Assembly: GCF_000315485.1 (NCBI RefSeq)
Contig: NZ_JH992941.1
Span: forward strand, 248,001 to 312,000
Direction: 5' to 3'
Length of the DNA stretch: 64,000 nt
DNA from: Bacteroides oleiciplenus YIT 12058
Lineage (GTDB): Bacteria; Bacteroidota; Bacteroidia; Bacteroidales; Bacteroidaceae
Part shown: positions 1 through 7,500 of the stretch, in pieces
Position numbering within the stretch: the first letter of the stretch is position 1
Layout of the letters: every line of letters begins with the position of its first letter
Program-made: the position numbers and the translations under genes
Notes under the pieces: generated by a model
Told to the model about the DNA's origin: nothing
The model's input: only the letters and a program-made list of their open reading frames with translations
Databases searched by the model: none

Positions 1-323
1 ATTGGTACATCATGTCCACCTTCCATAACCCGATTTGCAATGCGGGCAGCATTGATTGTGGGGGACTCTGTGCAAACAAAAAATAGCCGAACAAAGAAAC
101 CCATCTCAATCGCTTTGCTAATATAATCAACCTTATCTTGAACAGACAAGACGGTTTCAAATATCAAGCTTTTACGTTCTCTCAAACATTGCTCCCTCAA
201 GTCTTCACAATATTTTATTGCTTGCATAACTGCCTCCTTGGAGTTCCAATCACCAAAACGCTCCTGTGCCACAATATCCGGATTGATGTAAAACAATAAG
301 CACCGGTTTATGACACCAATCAT
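1..323 (-). pseudogene. Zeta-type toxin remnant, P-loop deleted (partial)
   Basis: The minus strand reads YINPDIVAQERFGDWNS, SLIFETVLS and later FFVCTESP and ANRVMEGGHDVP, which is the pattern of Bacteroides zeta-toxin/UDP-GlcNAc-kinase-like ATPases. In that family the protein opens with KPVLIV followed directly by the Walker A loop and about 20 further residues before the YINPD motif. Here an ATG overlapping the stop of the upstream small gene (ATGA) encodes MNDWCHKPVLIVL in one frame, and the YINPD segment follows almost at once in another frame. The P-loop block is therefore missing and the frame is broken near 285-290. The gene runs off the left edge. Without Walker A the kinase would be inactive. 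The family call is from remembered motifs, not a search. Confidence 0.7.
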
Positions 324-559
324 TCATCTCCAATATCCGTTTTACTTTTTCTCAACTGTTCCATTCGTTGTTGCTTGCGGACAGCAACCCTACGTTGTGC
401 CCGGACAGCGGTCCGGATTTCATTAAAGAAGTTTTTATGGGCCTCTTCCGATTTAGACTTCGCTTCTTCAGCCACTTCTTTCATAAGCTGGGATAACATT
501 TCATCAGTGGGCTCCTCCATACTCGTCAAACGATAGGAATTCATTTCTCTTTCAGGCAT
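320..559 (-). CDS. Small charged protein upstream of zeta-type toxin (antitoxin candidate)
   Basis: This is a 79-residue soluble, strongly charged protein, probably mostly helical (EEAKSKSEEAHKNFFNEIR, then an Arg/Lys/Gln-rich stretch). Its TGA overlaps the ATG of the zeta-like remnant by 4 bp, so the two were translationally coupled. A small first gene ahead of a zeta-family kinase fits the antitoxin position of a toxin-antitoxin operon, and that role is inferred from context only. A Bacteroides-type promoter (TATATTTG, 580-587) lies just upstream. The gene is intact although its partner is broken, so it may be a leftover antitoxin. Confidence 0.6.
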   Translation of the reverse strand: MPEREMNSYRLTSMEEPTDEMLSQLMKEVAEEAKSKSEEAHKNFFNEIRTAVRAQRRVAVRKQQRMEQLRKSKTDIGDE

Positions 560-579
560 AGCTCTATTTTTTAGTCGAA

Positions 580-611
580 CAAATATAGGTATTATCTTCT
601 ATACTAAACAA
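580..611 (-). promoter_or_regulatory. Sigma-ABfr-type promoter of the 79-aa gene
   Basis: On the minus strand TATATTTG (587-580) matches the Bacteroides -7 consensus TAnnTTTG. A TTG at 611-609, 21 bp upstream, fits the -33 element. It is divergent from the proC promoter. Confidence 0.55.
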
Positions 612-683
612 TTTAGGCTTTCTTTTTGCATAAGAACAAAGAAAAAACGTTCGAACTGTTTCATATATCGACTAAAAAATATC

Positions 684-691
684 TACCTTTG
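684..691 (+). promoter_or_regulatory. proC promoter -7 element
   Basis: TACCTTTG matches TAnnTTTG and sits 32 bp before the proC start codon. A weak TTTC -33 candidate lies about 21 bp upstream. Confidence 0.5.
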
Positions 692-723
692 CCCATCGTC
701 AACCCTTTTAATAACAGAATGAT

Positions 724-1497
724 ATGAAAACAGCAATCATCGGAGCAGGAAATATGGGTGGCTCTATCGCCCGTGGATTGGCAAAGGGAAGCATTATCCC
801 CGCCTCGGATATTATAGTTTCTAATCCCTCGCAAGGAAAGTTGGATGCACTGAAAGCAGAATTCCCCGCTTTGCAGACTACTCATGACAATCAGGAAGCC
901 GTCACCGGCGCCGAATTTATCATACTCGCCGTGAAGCCCTGGCTCATCAAGCCCGTGCTGCGCGAGCTGAAGTTGAAAAGTAAGCAAATACTTATATCCG
1001 TTGCCGCCGGCATCTCTTTCGAAGAATTGGCACAGAACGTTGCCGAAAAGGAAATGACCATGTTCCGCATCATCCCCAACACTGCCATCAGCGAAATGGA
1101 GAGCATGACACTCATCGCCAGCCGCAACGCCAGCAAAGAGCAGGAACAACTGATGCTGGACATCTTCAACCAGATGGGCCTTGCCTTGCTCATCCCCGAA
1201 GAAAAGTTCTCAGCCGCCACTTCCATGACGTCATGTGGCATCGCTTATGTATTGAAATACATCCAGGCAGCCATGCAAGCCGGCATCGAAATGGGTATCT
1301 ATCCCCAAGATGGCATGCGCATGGTGGCACAAACCATGAAAGGAGCAGCCGAACTGATACTGAACAACGACACGCACCCCAGCGTAGAAATTGACAAAGT
1401 ATGCACCCCCGGCGGCATCACCATCAAAGGCATCAACGAGCTGGAACATGGAGGCTACACCTCAACCATCATCAACGCCATAAAGAAAAGCGTGTGA
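724..1497 (+). CDS. proC: Pyrroline-5-carboxylate reductase
   Basis: This cytoplasmic enzyme catalyses the last step of proline synthesis, NAD(P)H reduction of pyrroline-5-carboxylate. The N-terminus MKTAIIGAGNMGGSIARGL is the Rossmann dinucleotide-binding motif of the ProC family. The C-terminal dimerisation domain carries the family signature around TPGGITIKGINELEHGG (roughly residues 220-240). Its length of 257 residues is close to the usual 260-270. The start at 724 follows a TAnnTTTG promoter at 684-691. The gene is followed 56 bp later by the HTH-cupin and acyl-CoA synthetase genes on the same strand. proB lies 23 kb away in this window. Confidence 0.95.
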   Translation: MKTAIIGAGNMGGSIARGLAKGSIIPASDIIVSNPSQGKLDALKAEFPALQTTHDNQEAVTGAEFIILAVKPWLIKPVLRELKLKSKQILISVAAGISFEELAQNVAEKEMTMFRIIPNTAISEMESMTLIASRNASKEQEQLMLDIFNQMGLALLIPEEKFSAATSMTSCGIAYVLKYIQAAMQAGIEMGIYPQDGMRMVAQTMKGAAELILNNDTHPSVEIDKVCTPGGITIKGINELEHGGYTSTIINAIKKSV

Positions 1498-1553
1498 TGC
1501 AGACCATCACACCAGATTAAGGACTCATAATTAATTCATTAAATAACAACCAC

Positions 1554-2108
1554 ATGGACGAACAAATTAAGCAAATAGCAGAACGTCTTCGCGGACTCCG
1601 TGATGTACTTGAACTGACAGCCGAGGACATCGCCCGCGAATGCGATATCTCTCCTTACGACTACCGCCTTGCCGAAACGGGAGATTTTGATATCTCCGTA
1701 AGCATGCTGCAAAAGATTGCGCGCAGATACGGCGTGTCACTGGACGCACTGATGTTTGGCGAAGAACCCAAAATGAGCAGTTACTTCCTGACCCGTGCCG
1801 GAAAAGGAACCAGCATCGAACGTACCAAAGCCTACAAGTACCAGTCGCTCGCCGCAGGTTTCATAAACCGCAGCGTAGATCCGTTCATCGTAACCGTTGA
1901 GCCCAAACCGGACGATGAGCCGATACACTATAACAGCCACGCCGGACAAGAATTCAGCCTCGTACTGGAAGGGCGCATGATGGTCAACATCGACGGCAAA
2001 GAACTTATACTAAACGAAGGGGACAGCCTTTACTTCAACTCCAAGCTGCCACATGGCATGAAAGCGCTGGATGGAAAGACGGTACGATTCCTGGCAATAA
2101 TAATGTAA
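1554..2108 (+). CDS. XRE-family HTH regulator with cupin sensor domain
   Basis: This 184-residue protein has an N-terminal XRE-type helix-turn-helix (about residues 8-65; [20 protein letters not shown], then a second helix pair [16 protein letters not shown]). The C-terminal cupin_2 barrel spans about 105-184, with [20 protein letters not shown] and the [13 protein letters not shown] loop carrying the cupin His. The architecture is that of one-component regulators that sense a small ligand in the cupin. Its stop is 2 bp before the start of the acyl-CoA synthetase gene, so the two are co-transcribed. The likely role is control of, or response to, that enzyme's acid substrate. The ligand is unknown. 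Confidence 0.85.
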   Translation: MDEQIKQIAERLRGLRDVLELTAEDIARECDISPYDYRLAETGDFDISVSMLQKIARRYGVSLDALMFGEEPKMSSYFLTRAGKGTSIERTKAYKYQSLAAGFINRSVDPFIVTVEPKPDDEPIHYNSHAGQEFSLVLEGRMMVNIDGKELILNEGDSLYFNSKLPHGMKALDGKTVRFLAIIM

Positions 2109-2110
2109 TC

Positions 2111-3766
2111 ATGGTAGAAAGATTTTTATCGCAAACCTCTTTCACTTCACAAGAGGACTTTATCAAAAACCTGAAAATAAACGTACCGGAGAACTTCAAC
2201 TTCGGCTACGACGTAGTAGACGCCTGGGCTGAGGAACAGCCCGACAAACGCGCTTTGTTATGGACCAATGACAAAGGAGAATTCCGACAATACACATTCG
2301 CCGATATGAAGTACTATACCGATAAGACGGCTTCTTATTTTCAAAGCCTCGGCATCGGACATGGCGACATGGTGATGTTGGTATTGAAACGCCGTTTTGA
2401 GTTCTGGTTCAGCATCATAGCGTTGCACAAACTCGGCGCAGTCGTCATTCCCGCTACACACCTGCTGACAAAGAAAGACATCGTATATCGTTGCAATGCT
2501 GCGGACATCAAAATGATTGTCTGTGCAGGCGAATCGGTCATCACCGACCACATCACCGCCGCAATGCCGGATTCTCCCAGCGTGAAGAAGCTCGTCAGCG
2601 TAGGTCCCGAAGTGGCCGAAGGTTTCGACGACTTTCATAAAGGCATCGAGAACGCCGCACCTTTCGTAAAACCGGAACACCCGAATACGAATGAAGACAT
2701 CTCACTGATGTACTTCACCAGCGGAACCACCGGTCAGCCGAAAATGGTTGCCCACGACTTCACCTATCCGCTGGGACACATCGTTACCGGTAGTTTCTGG
2801 CACAACCTGACAGAAGACAGTTTACACCTCACCATCGCCGATACAGGCTGGGGGAAAGCTGTATGGGGAAAACTCTACGGACAATGGATTGCCGGAGCCA
2901 ACATCTTTGTATATGACCATGAGAAGTTCACTCCTGCCGCCATTCTGGAGAAAATACAGGATTATCATGTGACTTCCCTCTGTGCACCTCCCACCATCTT
3001 CCGTTTCCTCATCCACGAAGACTTGACGAAGTACAACCTCTCTTCACTGAAATACTGCACCATTGCCGGAGAGGCTCTGAACCCTGCCGTATTTGAAACC
3101 TTCAAGAAACTGACAGGCATCAAACTGATGGAAGGCTTCGGACAAACAGAAACCACCCTGACCATCGCCACCATGCCTTGGATGGAGCCGAAACCGGGAA
3201 GCATGGGATTGCCCAATCCACAATATGATGTAGACCTGATAGACAACGACGGCCGCTCGGTAGAAGCCGGTGAACAGGGACAAATCGTAATCCGTACGGA
3301 CAAAGGCAAACCACTGGGATTATTCAAGGAGTATTATCGTGACGCGGAACGTACACGCGAAGCCTGGAACAATGGTATCTATTACACCGGAGACGTCGCC
3401 TGGAAAGATGAAGACGGTTACCTTTGGTTCGTAGGTCGCGCCGACGATGTAATCAAAAGCTCCGGTTACCGCATCGGCCCGTTCGAAGTGGAAAGTGCTC
3501 TGATGACTCACCCCGCCGTAATAGAATGTGCCATTACCGGTGTGCCCGATGATATACGTGGTCAGGTAGTGAAAGCCACCATCGTGCTGGCTAAGGAATA
3601 TAAAGGCAAAGAAGGCGAAGAACTCATTAAAGAGTTGCAGAACCACGTGAAGAAAGTGACTGCTCCCTACAAGTATCCGCGCGTTATCGAATTCGTGGAC
3701 GAACTGCCGAAAACCATCAGCGGAAAAATCCGCCGCGTGGAAATCCGGGAGAACGACACAAAGTAA
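2111..3766 (+). CDS. AMP-forming acyl-CoA synthetase (acetyl/medium-chain type)
   Basis: This 551-residue ANL-superfamily adenylating enzyme activates a carboxylic acid through acyl-AMP to acyl-CoA. The P-loop [16 protein letters not shown] lies at about 198-213 and the A5 motif EGFGQTET near 340. [20 protein letters not shown] supplies the A7/A8 hinge region, and the catalytic Lys is in [14 protein letters not shown] at the C-terminus. The overall pattern resembles medium-chain or acetyl-CoA synthetases rather than long-chain FadD. Its start lies 2 bp after the HTH-cupin stop, implying an operon. Substrate chain length cannot be told from the sequence. Confidence 0.88.
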   Translation: MVERFLSQTSFTSQEDFIKNLKINVPENFNFGYDVVDAWAEEQPDKRALLWTNDKGEFRQYTFADMKYYTDKTASYFQSLGIGHGDMVMLVLKRRFEFWFSIIALHKLGAVVIPATHLLTKKDIVYRCNAADIKMIVCAGESVITDHITAAMPDSPSVKKLVSVGPEVAEGFDDFHKGIENAAPFVKPEHPNTNEDISLMYFTSGTTGQPKMVAHDFTYPLGHIVTGSFWHNLTEDSLHLTIADTGWGKAVWGKLYGQWIAGANIFVYDHEKFTPAAILEKIQDYHVTSLCAPPTIFRFLIHEDLTKYNLSSLKYCTIAGEALNPAVFETFKKLTGIKLMEGFGQTETTLTIATMPWMEPKPGSMGLPNPQYDVDLIDNDGRSVEAGEQGQIVIRTDKGKPLGLFKEYYRDAERTREAWNNGIYYTGDVAWKDEDGYLWFVGRADDVIKSSGYRIGPFEVESALMTHPAVIECAITGVPDDIRGQVVKATIVLAKEYKGKEGEELIKELQNHVKKVTAPYKYPRVIEFVDELPKTISGKIRRVEIRENDTK

Positions 3767-3841
3767 AGGAGAAATAACGCAGAATAAGCTACTTCTACAT
3801 CGTTTGCACTTTTTATGTTACTTTTTGACCGATTAGAGCTA

Positions 3842-3870
3842 TTGCTTTTCGAGCAAAGCGCTTACATTTG
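3842..3870 (+). promoter_or_regulatory. Promoter of the first DUF2007 gene
   Basis: TACATTTG at 3863-3870 is a clear TAnnTTTG -7 element with TTG at 3842-3844 as -33. Its position supports the start at 3905 and not an upstream in-frame codon. Confidence 0.5.
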
Positions 3871-3904
3871 CGACCGGAAAGTACAACTAATAAGTTTTAA
3901 GCAC

Positions 3905-4102
3905 ATGATTACAAGTAGAAAGATTTCTCAGATTAACGTTTTCGCAGGTAGTCCCTGGGAAGTGGAAAGTGTGAAGCAGCTGTTAAAGTCAGCTTACATC
4001 AACGCTTCAACTGAAGACAAAGGCAACGGCATTCATGTGTCTGTTCCCTGTCAACAGTACACCGCTGCTGTACGGGTTATCAGTAACCGAAAGGTTTCAT
4101 AA
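3905..4102 (+). CDS. DUF2007 putative signal-transducing protein
   Basis: This small cytoplasmic protein of 65 residues has the DUF2007 core: INVFAGSPWEVESVKQLL, a variable middle, and a C-terminal strand-helix segment (VSVPCQQYTAAVRVI). The ATG at 3905 is chosen because an upstream TAnnTTTG promoter (3863-3870) lies inside the longer open frame. A second member of the same family lies at 23,978. The biochemical function of DUF2007 is not established. The gene ends in a strong hairpin terminator shared with the converging lipoprotein gene. Confidence 0.8.
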   Translation: MITSRKISQINVFAGSPWEVESVKQLLKSAYINASTEDKGNGIHVSVPCQQYTAAVRVISNRKVS

Positions 4103-4130
4103 GACTAAAGAGAAGACGAAGTGAAAAAGG

Positions 4131-4167
4131 ACTGCCCGCCGGAAGAGAATTCCGAACGGGCAGTTTT
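4131..4167. terminator. Bidirectional intrinsic terminator
   Basis: The inverted repeat ACTGCCCG / CGGGCAGT encloses a second short complementary pair, and T runs follow in both directions. It separates the + strand DUF2007 gene from the converging - strand lipoprotein gene. Confidence 0.8.
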
Positions 4168-4170
4168 TTA

Positions 4171-4620
4171 TTAATAGATTACTTCTCCTCCTTCGGACTC
4201 TTCACTATATCTTATATCAAAGCGTCCCTCTGTTACATTCCCGCCACTGAACGTTCCACTGATAATCGTTCCGTTCATACGGGTGATATAGGCCTCGCCA
4301 TCTTCCAGTTTTACACCATCAAAACTGGCATTGATATAAGTACAGACAGCTCCCTGCCGTGGATTCACAAGCGTAAAATGCAAAGAACTGAAAACACCGG
4401 CGTCCGCACCAATCGTAACATAATGGTTACCTTCCTCATCGTAAGTACTGACATACGGCTTTCCAAATCGCCCGGAAGTATGTACCCAGCCGTCTATCAA
4501 ACAACCTAACGTGTTTTGCCCCGATGTCGTAGCTTCGGGCATCAGTGTCGGGTCCACCGACTTATCTTCCTCGCAGGCACAACAAAGAACCAGCAGGAAC
4601 AGAAATAATAACTTTTTCAT
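4171..4620 (-). CDS. Small hypothetical lipoprotein
   Basis: This 149-residue protein starts MKKLLFLFLLVLCCACEEDK, a signal peptide with a lipobox ending at Cys16 followed by acidic residues, the usual export signal for Bacteroides surface lipoproteins. The rest is small, beta-rich and without a motif I recognise. A longer in-frame start at 4707 would bury the signal peptide and overlap the upstream gene, so the internal ATG is used. It lies 5 bp downstream of the barrel protein gene, so the two are an operon and the lipoprotein may be its partner. Confidence 0.7.
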   Translation of the reverse strand: MKKLLFLFLLVLCCACEEDKSVDPTLMPEATTSGQNTLGCLIDGWVHTSGRFGKPYVSTYDEEGNHYVTIGADAGVFSSLHFTLVNPRQGAVCTYINASFDGVKLEDGEAYITRMNGTIISGTFSGGNVTEGRFDIRYSEESEGGEVIY

Positions 4621-4625
4621 AGTGT

Positions 4626-5270
4626 TCAAAAATGATAATTTAAACCGAAGACTAAAGATAACTGACCGAAATAACCGGTACCGGTTTTCGGATTTTCCAC
4701 ATTCCACTTCTCATCGTGATACTTCACCGAGTAAGTTTCCGTGCTGGATGCCAGCCAATTCAGGCGAGCCGAAGCTCCCCAGTGGCTCGTCAGGAAATAC
4801 TCACCCGAAAGGGCCAGATTACCGGCAAGTTTATCCATCGAAACGTCCCGCGGCTTGCCATACACCTTACTCTTATCCTTATAGAACTGATAGCCTATTC
4901 CACCTGCTAACTGAAGCTGATAGTGCTTCTTCACCATCGTCAAGGATACCTGCGGAGCCATGTAGTGCATCAGAATCTTATCTGACCCGGCTTCGTGCGT
5001 ATTCTTATAGGAACTTCCCTGATACAGAGCTCCCACCCCGAACTTCAACTTCCGACCGGCAACTTGTGCCAGATAGCTGACATCCCAAGCCACTCCTTTT
5101 CGTAAATCACTGCGATAGGCATCCGATCTGTCGGTGATTCCCATCAATTGTCCCAAATACCATGACGGTCCGGCATGAACTGAAAAAGAGGACCTTTTAT
5201 CACCTGCACTTTGGGCGTACAGAGAGGTAGTTAACAATACCCCTACAAGGAAACAAAGCAAGTACTTCAT
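4626..5270 (-). CDS. Outer-membrane beta-barrel protein
   Basis: The start MKYLLCFLVGVLLTTSLYAQ is a type I signal peptide cleaved after YAQ. The 214-residue product has alternating hydrophobic/polar strands typical of a small barrel (FSVHAGPSWYLGQLMG near the N-terminus, GYFGQLSLVFGLNYHF at the C-terminus ending in an aromatic Phe, the usual barrel end signal). The start at 5270 is preferred over 5327 because the extension precedes the signal peptide. No specific substrate is evident. It is followed immediately by a small lipoprotein gene and preceded by GH20 on the same strand. Confidence 0.72.
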   Translation of the reverse strand: MKYLLCFLVGVLLTTSLYAQSAGDKRSSFSVHAGPSWYLGQLMGITDRSDAYRSDLRKGVAWDVSYLAQVAGRKLKFGVGALYQGSSYKNTHEAGSDKILMHYMAPQVSLTMVKKHYQLQLAGGIGYQFYKDKSKVYGKPRDVSMDKLAGNLALSGEYFLTSHWGASARLNWLASSTETYSVKYHDEKWNVENPKTGTGYFGQLSLVFGLNYHF

Positions 5271-5342
5271 AATGATTTGTATAGCGTTTTTTCTATTAAA
5301 TGCAAAAAAATGAAAAGTACTGCACACCGACAGCTTTTTCTG

Positions 5343-7022
5343 TTATCTTTTTCGTTCCACATCCTGCGTACGGAAGAATGCTTCGGAATAGCGCGCGCCC
5401 CAAAGTTCATAACGCTCACACTGCGTCTCTACTTTACGAGCAAAGTTTTCCCAGTTCTTCTTCTCCAAAGGCGACCAGACATTTTCTGCCAGTGCCGACA
5501 TACGTGGGAAAACGGCAAACTCCGCTTTCCAGGTAGTAGGGATGTATTCAGTCCACAAGCATCCCTGTGCTCCCCAGACAAGTTTCTGTTGTTGCGCAGT
5601 CAGCGAATCGGGCACAATCTGAAAACCATATACTTTCTCCAGAGGCAACGGACCACGCGGACCGATTTCCGCTTGGGTACGGCTTTCTTTCAGATTGAAG
5701 TACGACCAGGCAGAGCAGGTAAATATGGTACGATGGTTCGTCTTCAACGCCTTCTTTCCAAATTCCGGACGGCGCCAGTTCATCACGATGCAATCTTCCG
5801 AAATACCTCCTTCAAGGATTTCATCCCAACCGATAAGCGTCTTTCCTTTACCGTTCACCACATCTTGCACATAATGAACGAAGTAACTTTGCAATGCCTT
5901 CTCATCTTTCAGTCCATGTTCACGCATGAATTGCTGCGTTTCTTCGGACTCCTGCCACCAGCGTTTGGCACATTCGTCACCGCCCACATGGATGTATTGA
6001 CCAGGGAATAAGTCACACAATTCGGAAAACACATCTTTTAGGAAGTCGAAAACTTCCGGTTTAGGTGCCAGCACGTTATTGAATTTATTGAAGATACCCC
6101 ACGTCAGTGCCGCCTTCTTTGGCTCATTCGGCGTAGTACTGAATTGCGGATAGGTAGCAAGCACTGCCATGCAATGACCGGGAATATCTATTTCGGGTAT
6201 CACCGTGATATAACGTTCGGCAGCATAGCGCACTATCTCGCGCACATCTTCATGGGTATAATATCCGCCATAAGGCAACGGTTGGTATTTTCCCGGATAA
6301 AGTCCGAAGATTTCCCCTTCGCGGACGGAACCTTTCTCTGTCAGTTCCGGACGGCATTTCATTTCAACACGCCAGGCTTGGTCGTCCGTCAGATGCCAGT
6401 GGAAGTAGTTGAGTTTATGCAGTGCAAGATAATCGATATACTTCTTAATGAATGATACCGGAAAGAAATGGCGCACTACATCGAGATGCATGCCCCGATA
6501 GGCAAAGCGGGGATAGTCGTTCACCTTCACAGCCGGAAGGATAGGCAACACCCCGGCACGGGTAGGCAGTAATTGTATCAGTGTCTGCACACCGTAGAAA
6601 ACGCCTGCTTCGTCATTTCCTTCAATGCGTATGCCCTCCGCCGGAATAATCTCCAACTGATAGCCACCGGAAACCTCTCCGTTCTTCCGATTAATTAGAA
6701 CGATACAAGCTGGTTCACCAGGTTTCAGAGTGATTGTTTCTACCGCAGGATTCCCTTTCCTCCGGGATTTACCCGTCTTGGGAATTTCCGTTTGCAGCGG
6801 TATGCCGAGATAACGGTCCATATAATCCGCCAGATACGTAGCCGAGGATGCCAATGCAGGCTCCGACACACGAATCGTCGTATTACGTTGGATTTGAAAC
6901 TCTCCCTGTCCGGTCACGGTAGTTTCCACCGGTTCGGGAATGATGTTGAAAGGTTTCTCCTGTGCCTGCCCGGCAAGCGCAGTAAGGGCAAGGGTTGCAG
7001 CCATAATTTTCTTTAAATACAT
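5343..7022 (-). CDS. GH20 beta-N-acetylhexosaminidase
   Basis: This is a 559-residue exported enzyme that removes terminal beta-linked GlcNAc/GalNAc by substrate-assisted catalysis. MYLKKIMAATLALTALAGQAQ is the signal peptide. Residues about 35-155 form the GH20b N-terminal domain, and the (beta/alpha)8 catalytic domain starts near RFAYRGMHLDVVRHFFP. The motif HVGGDECAKRWW contains the catalytic Asp349-Glu350 pair, and FHWHLTDDQAWR supplies the conserved HxxH-like strand. The ATG at 7022 fits the signal peptide and the promoter at 7044-7051. The open frame continues upstream to 7304 but only through repeat DNA. The gene stands alone outside the PUL, so it probably serves host-glycan or peptidoglycan amino-sugar salvage. 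Confidence 0.92.
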   Translation of the reverse strand: MYLKKIMAATLALTALAGQAQEKPFNIIPEPVETTVTGQGEFQIQRNTTIRVSEPALASSATYLADYMDRYLGIPLQTEIPKTGKSRRKGNPAVETITLKPGEPACIVLINRKNGEVSGGYQLEIIPAEGIRIEGNDEAGVFYGVQTLIQLLPTRAGVLPILPAVKVNDYPRFAYRGMHLDVVRHFFPVSFIKKYIDYLALHKLNYFHWHLTDDQAWRVEMKCRPELTEKGSVREGEIFGLYPGKYQPLPYGGYYTHEDVREIVRYAAERYITVIPEIDIPGHCMAVLATYPQFSTTPNEPKKAALTWGIFNKFNNVLAPKPEVFDFLKDVFSELCDLFPGQYIHVGGDECAKRWWQESEETQQFMREHGLKDEKALQSYFVHYVQDVVNGKGKTLIGWDEILEGGISEDCIVMNWRRPEFGKKALKTNHRTIFTCSAWSYFNLKESRTQAEIGPRGPLPLEKVYGFQIVPDSLTAQQQKLVWGAQGCLWTEYIPTTWKAEFAVFPRMSALAENVWSPLEKKNWENFARKVETQCERYELWGARYSEAFFRTQDVERKR

Positions 7023-7043
7023 AGATGATGATGATTTATACTG

Positions 7044-7051
7044 CAAATATA
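7044..7051 (-). promoter_or_regulatory. GH20 gene promoter -7 element
   Basis: On the minus strand TATATTTG matches TAnnTTTG and lies 22 bp upstream of the GH20 start codon. Confidence 0.5.
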
Positions 7052-7140
7052 AGGCTTTTACAGAAAGCTGCTTAATCATTCGCCCGGAATAAAGGAGAAA
7101 ATGAAGTAATACCCAAGGCAAAACATGCTTTTGCCTGATG

Positions 7141-7272
7141 CATTTTCCCATTTTAGTGCCGACAAATCTTCGTCCTCCAATTGCAGGCCCGATAGTTTCC
7201 ATATGGAGGCCCGGCAGCCCGCAGTTGGAAAACAGACAGCCCGCAATTGGAAAACGAAGTTTTGAATCGGGC
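7141..7272. repeat. 22-bp (11-bp) periodic intergenic array A
   Basis: The 478-bp gap 7023-7500 holds no gene. Inside it, aggccc recurs at 7185 and 7207, cagcccgca(g/a)ttgg at 7215 and 7237, and a G+C-rich unit continues to about 7272, all in a 22-bp phase. The arms CTTCGTcctCCAATTGC (7168-7184) and GCAATTGGaaaACGAAG (7242-7258) are inverted copies, so the array is also palindromic. A frame translated across it makes no sense as a GH20 N-terminus. Related in design to the arrays at 33,371 and 57,061. Confidence 0.65.
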
Positions 7273-7445
7273 ATCCGGGCATTTTCCTTTAAGCAAATCA
7301 ACAAAAAGAATAGGGCAAATGCAAGTTTATCTACGTTCTACACCTCGCATTGCTGCCTATACCACCCGGAGCACCTATCAATAAAGAGTTTAAAAAGTAG
7401 CGGTGTGGGATGTAGAGAGTAGAGAAGCAAGAAGATATCTAAAAG

Positions 7446-7484
7446 AATAAAGCTCCATAAACAGATAGTTCACAGAGCTTTAAG
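7446..7484 (-). terminator. Terminator of the BACON/LRR gene
   Basis: An AAGCTC/GAGCTT stem (7450-7455 with 7475-7480), followed on the minus strand by a T-rich tract, lies 20 bp beyond the stop at 7501. The stem sequence resembles that of the tRNA terminator at 10,348. Confidence 0.5.
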
Positions 7485-7500
7485 ATTAATGCTTTTTTAT

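Noticed and set aside
4511..5080. 189-codon plus-strand ORF
   Set aside because: It overlaps two minus-strand genes that have signal peptides and a typical envelope pattern. The plus-strand translation lacks any recognisable feature.
7023..7304. Upstream extension of the GH20 open frame
   Set aside because: The extension crosses the TAnnTTTG promoter and repeat array A and precedes a clear signal peptide starting at 7022.
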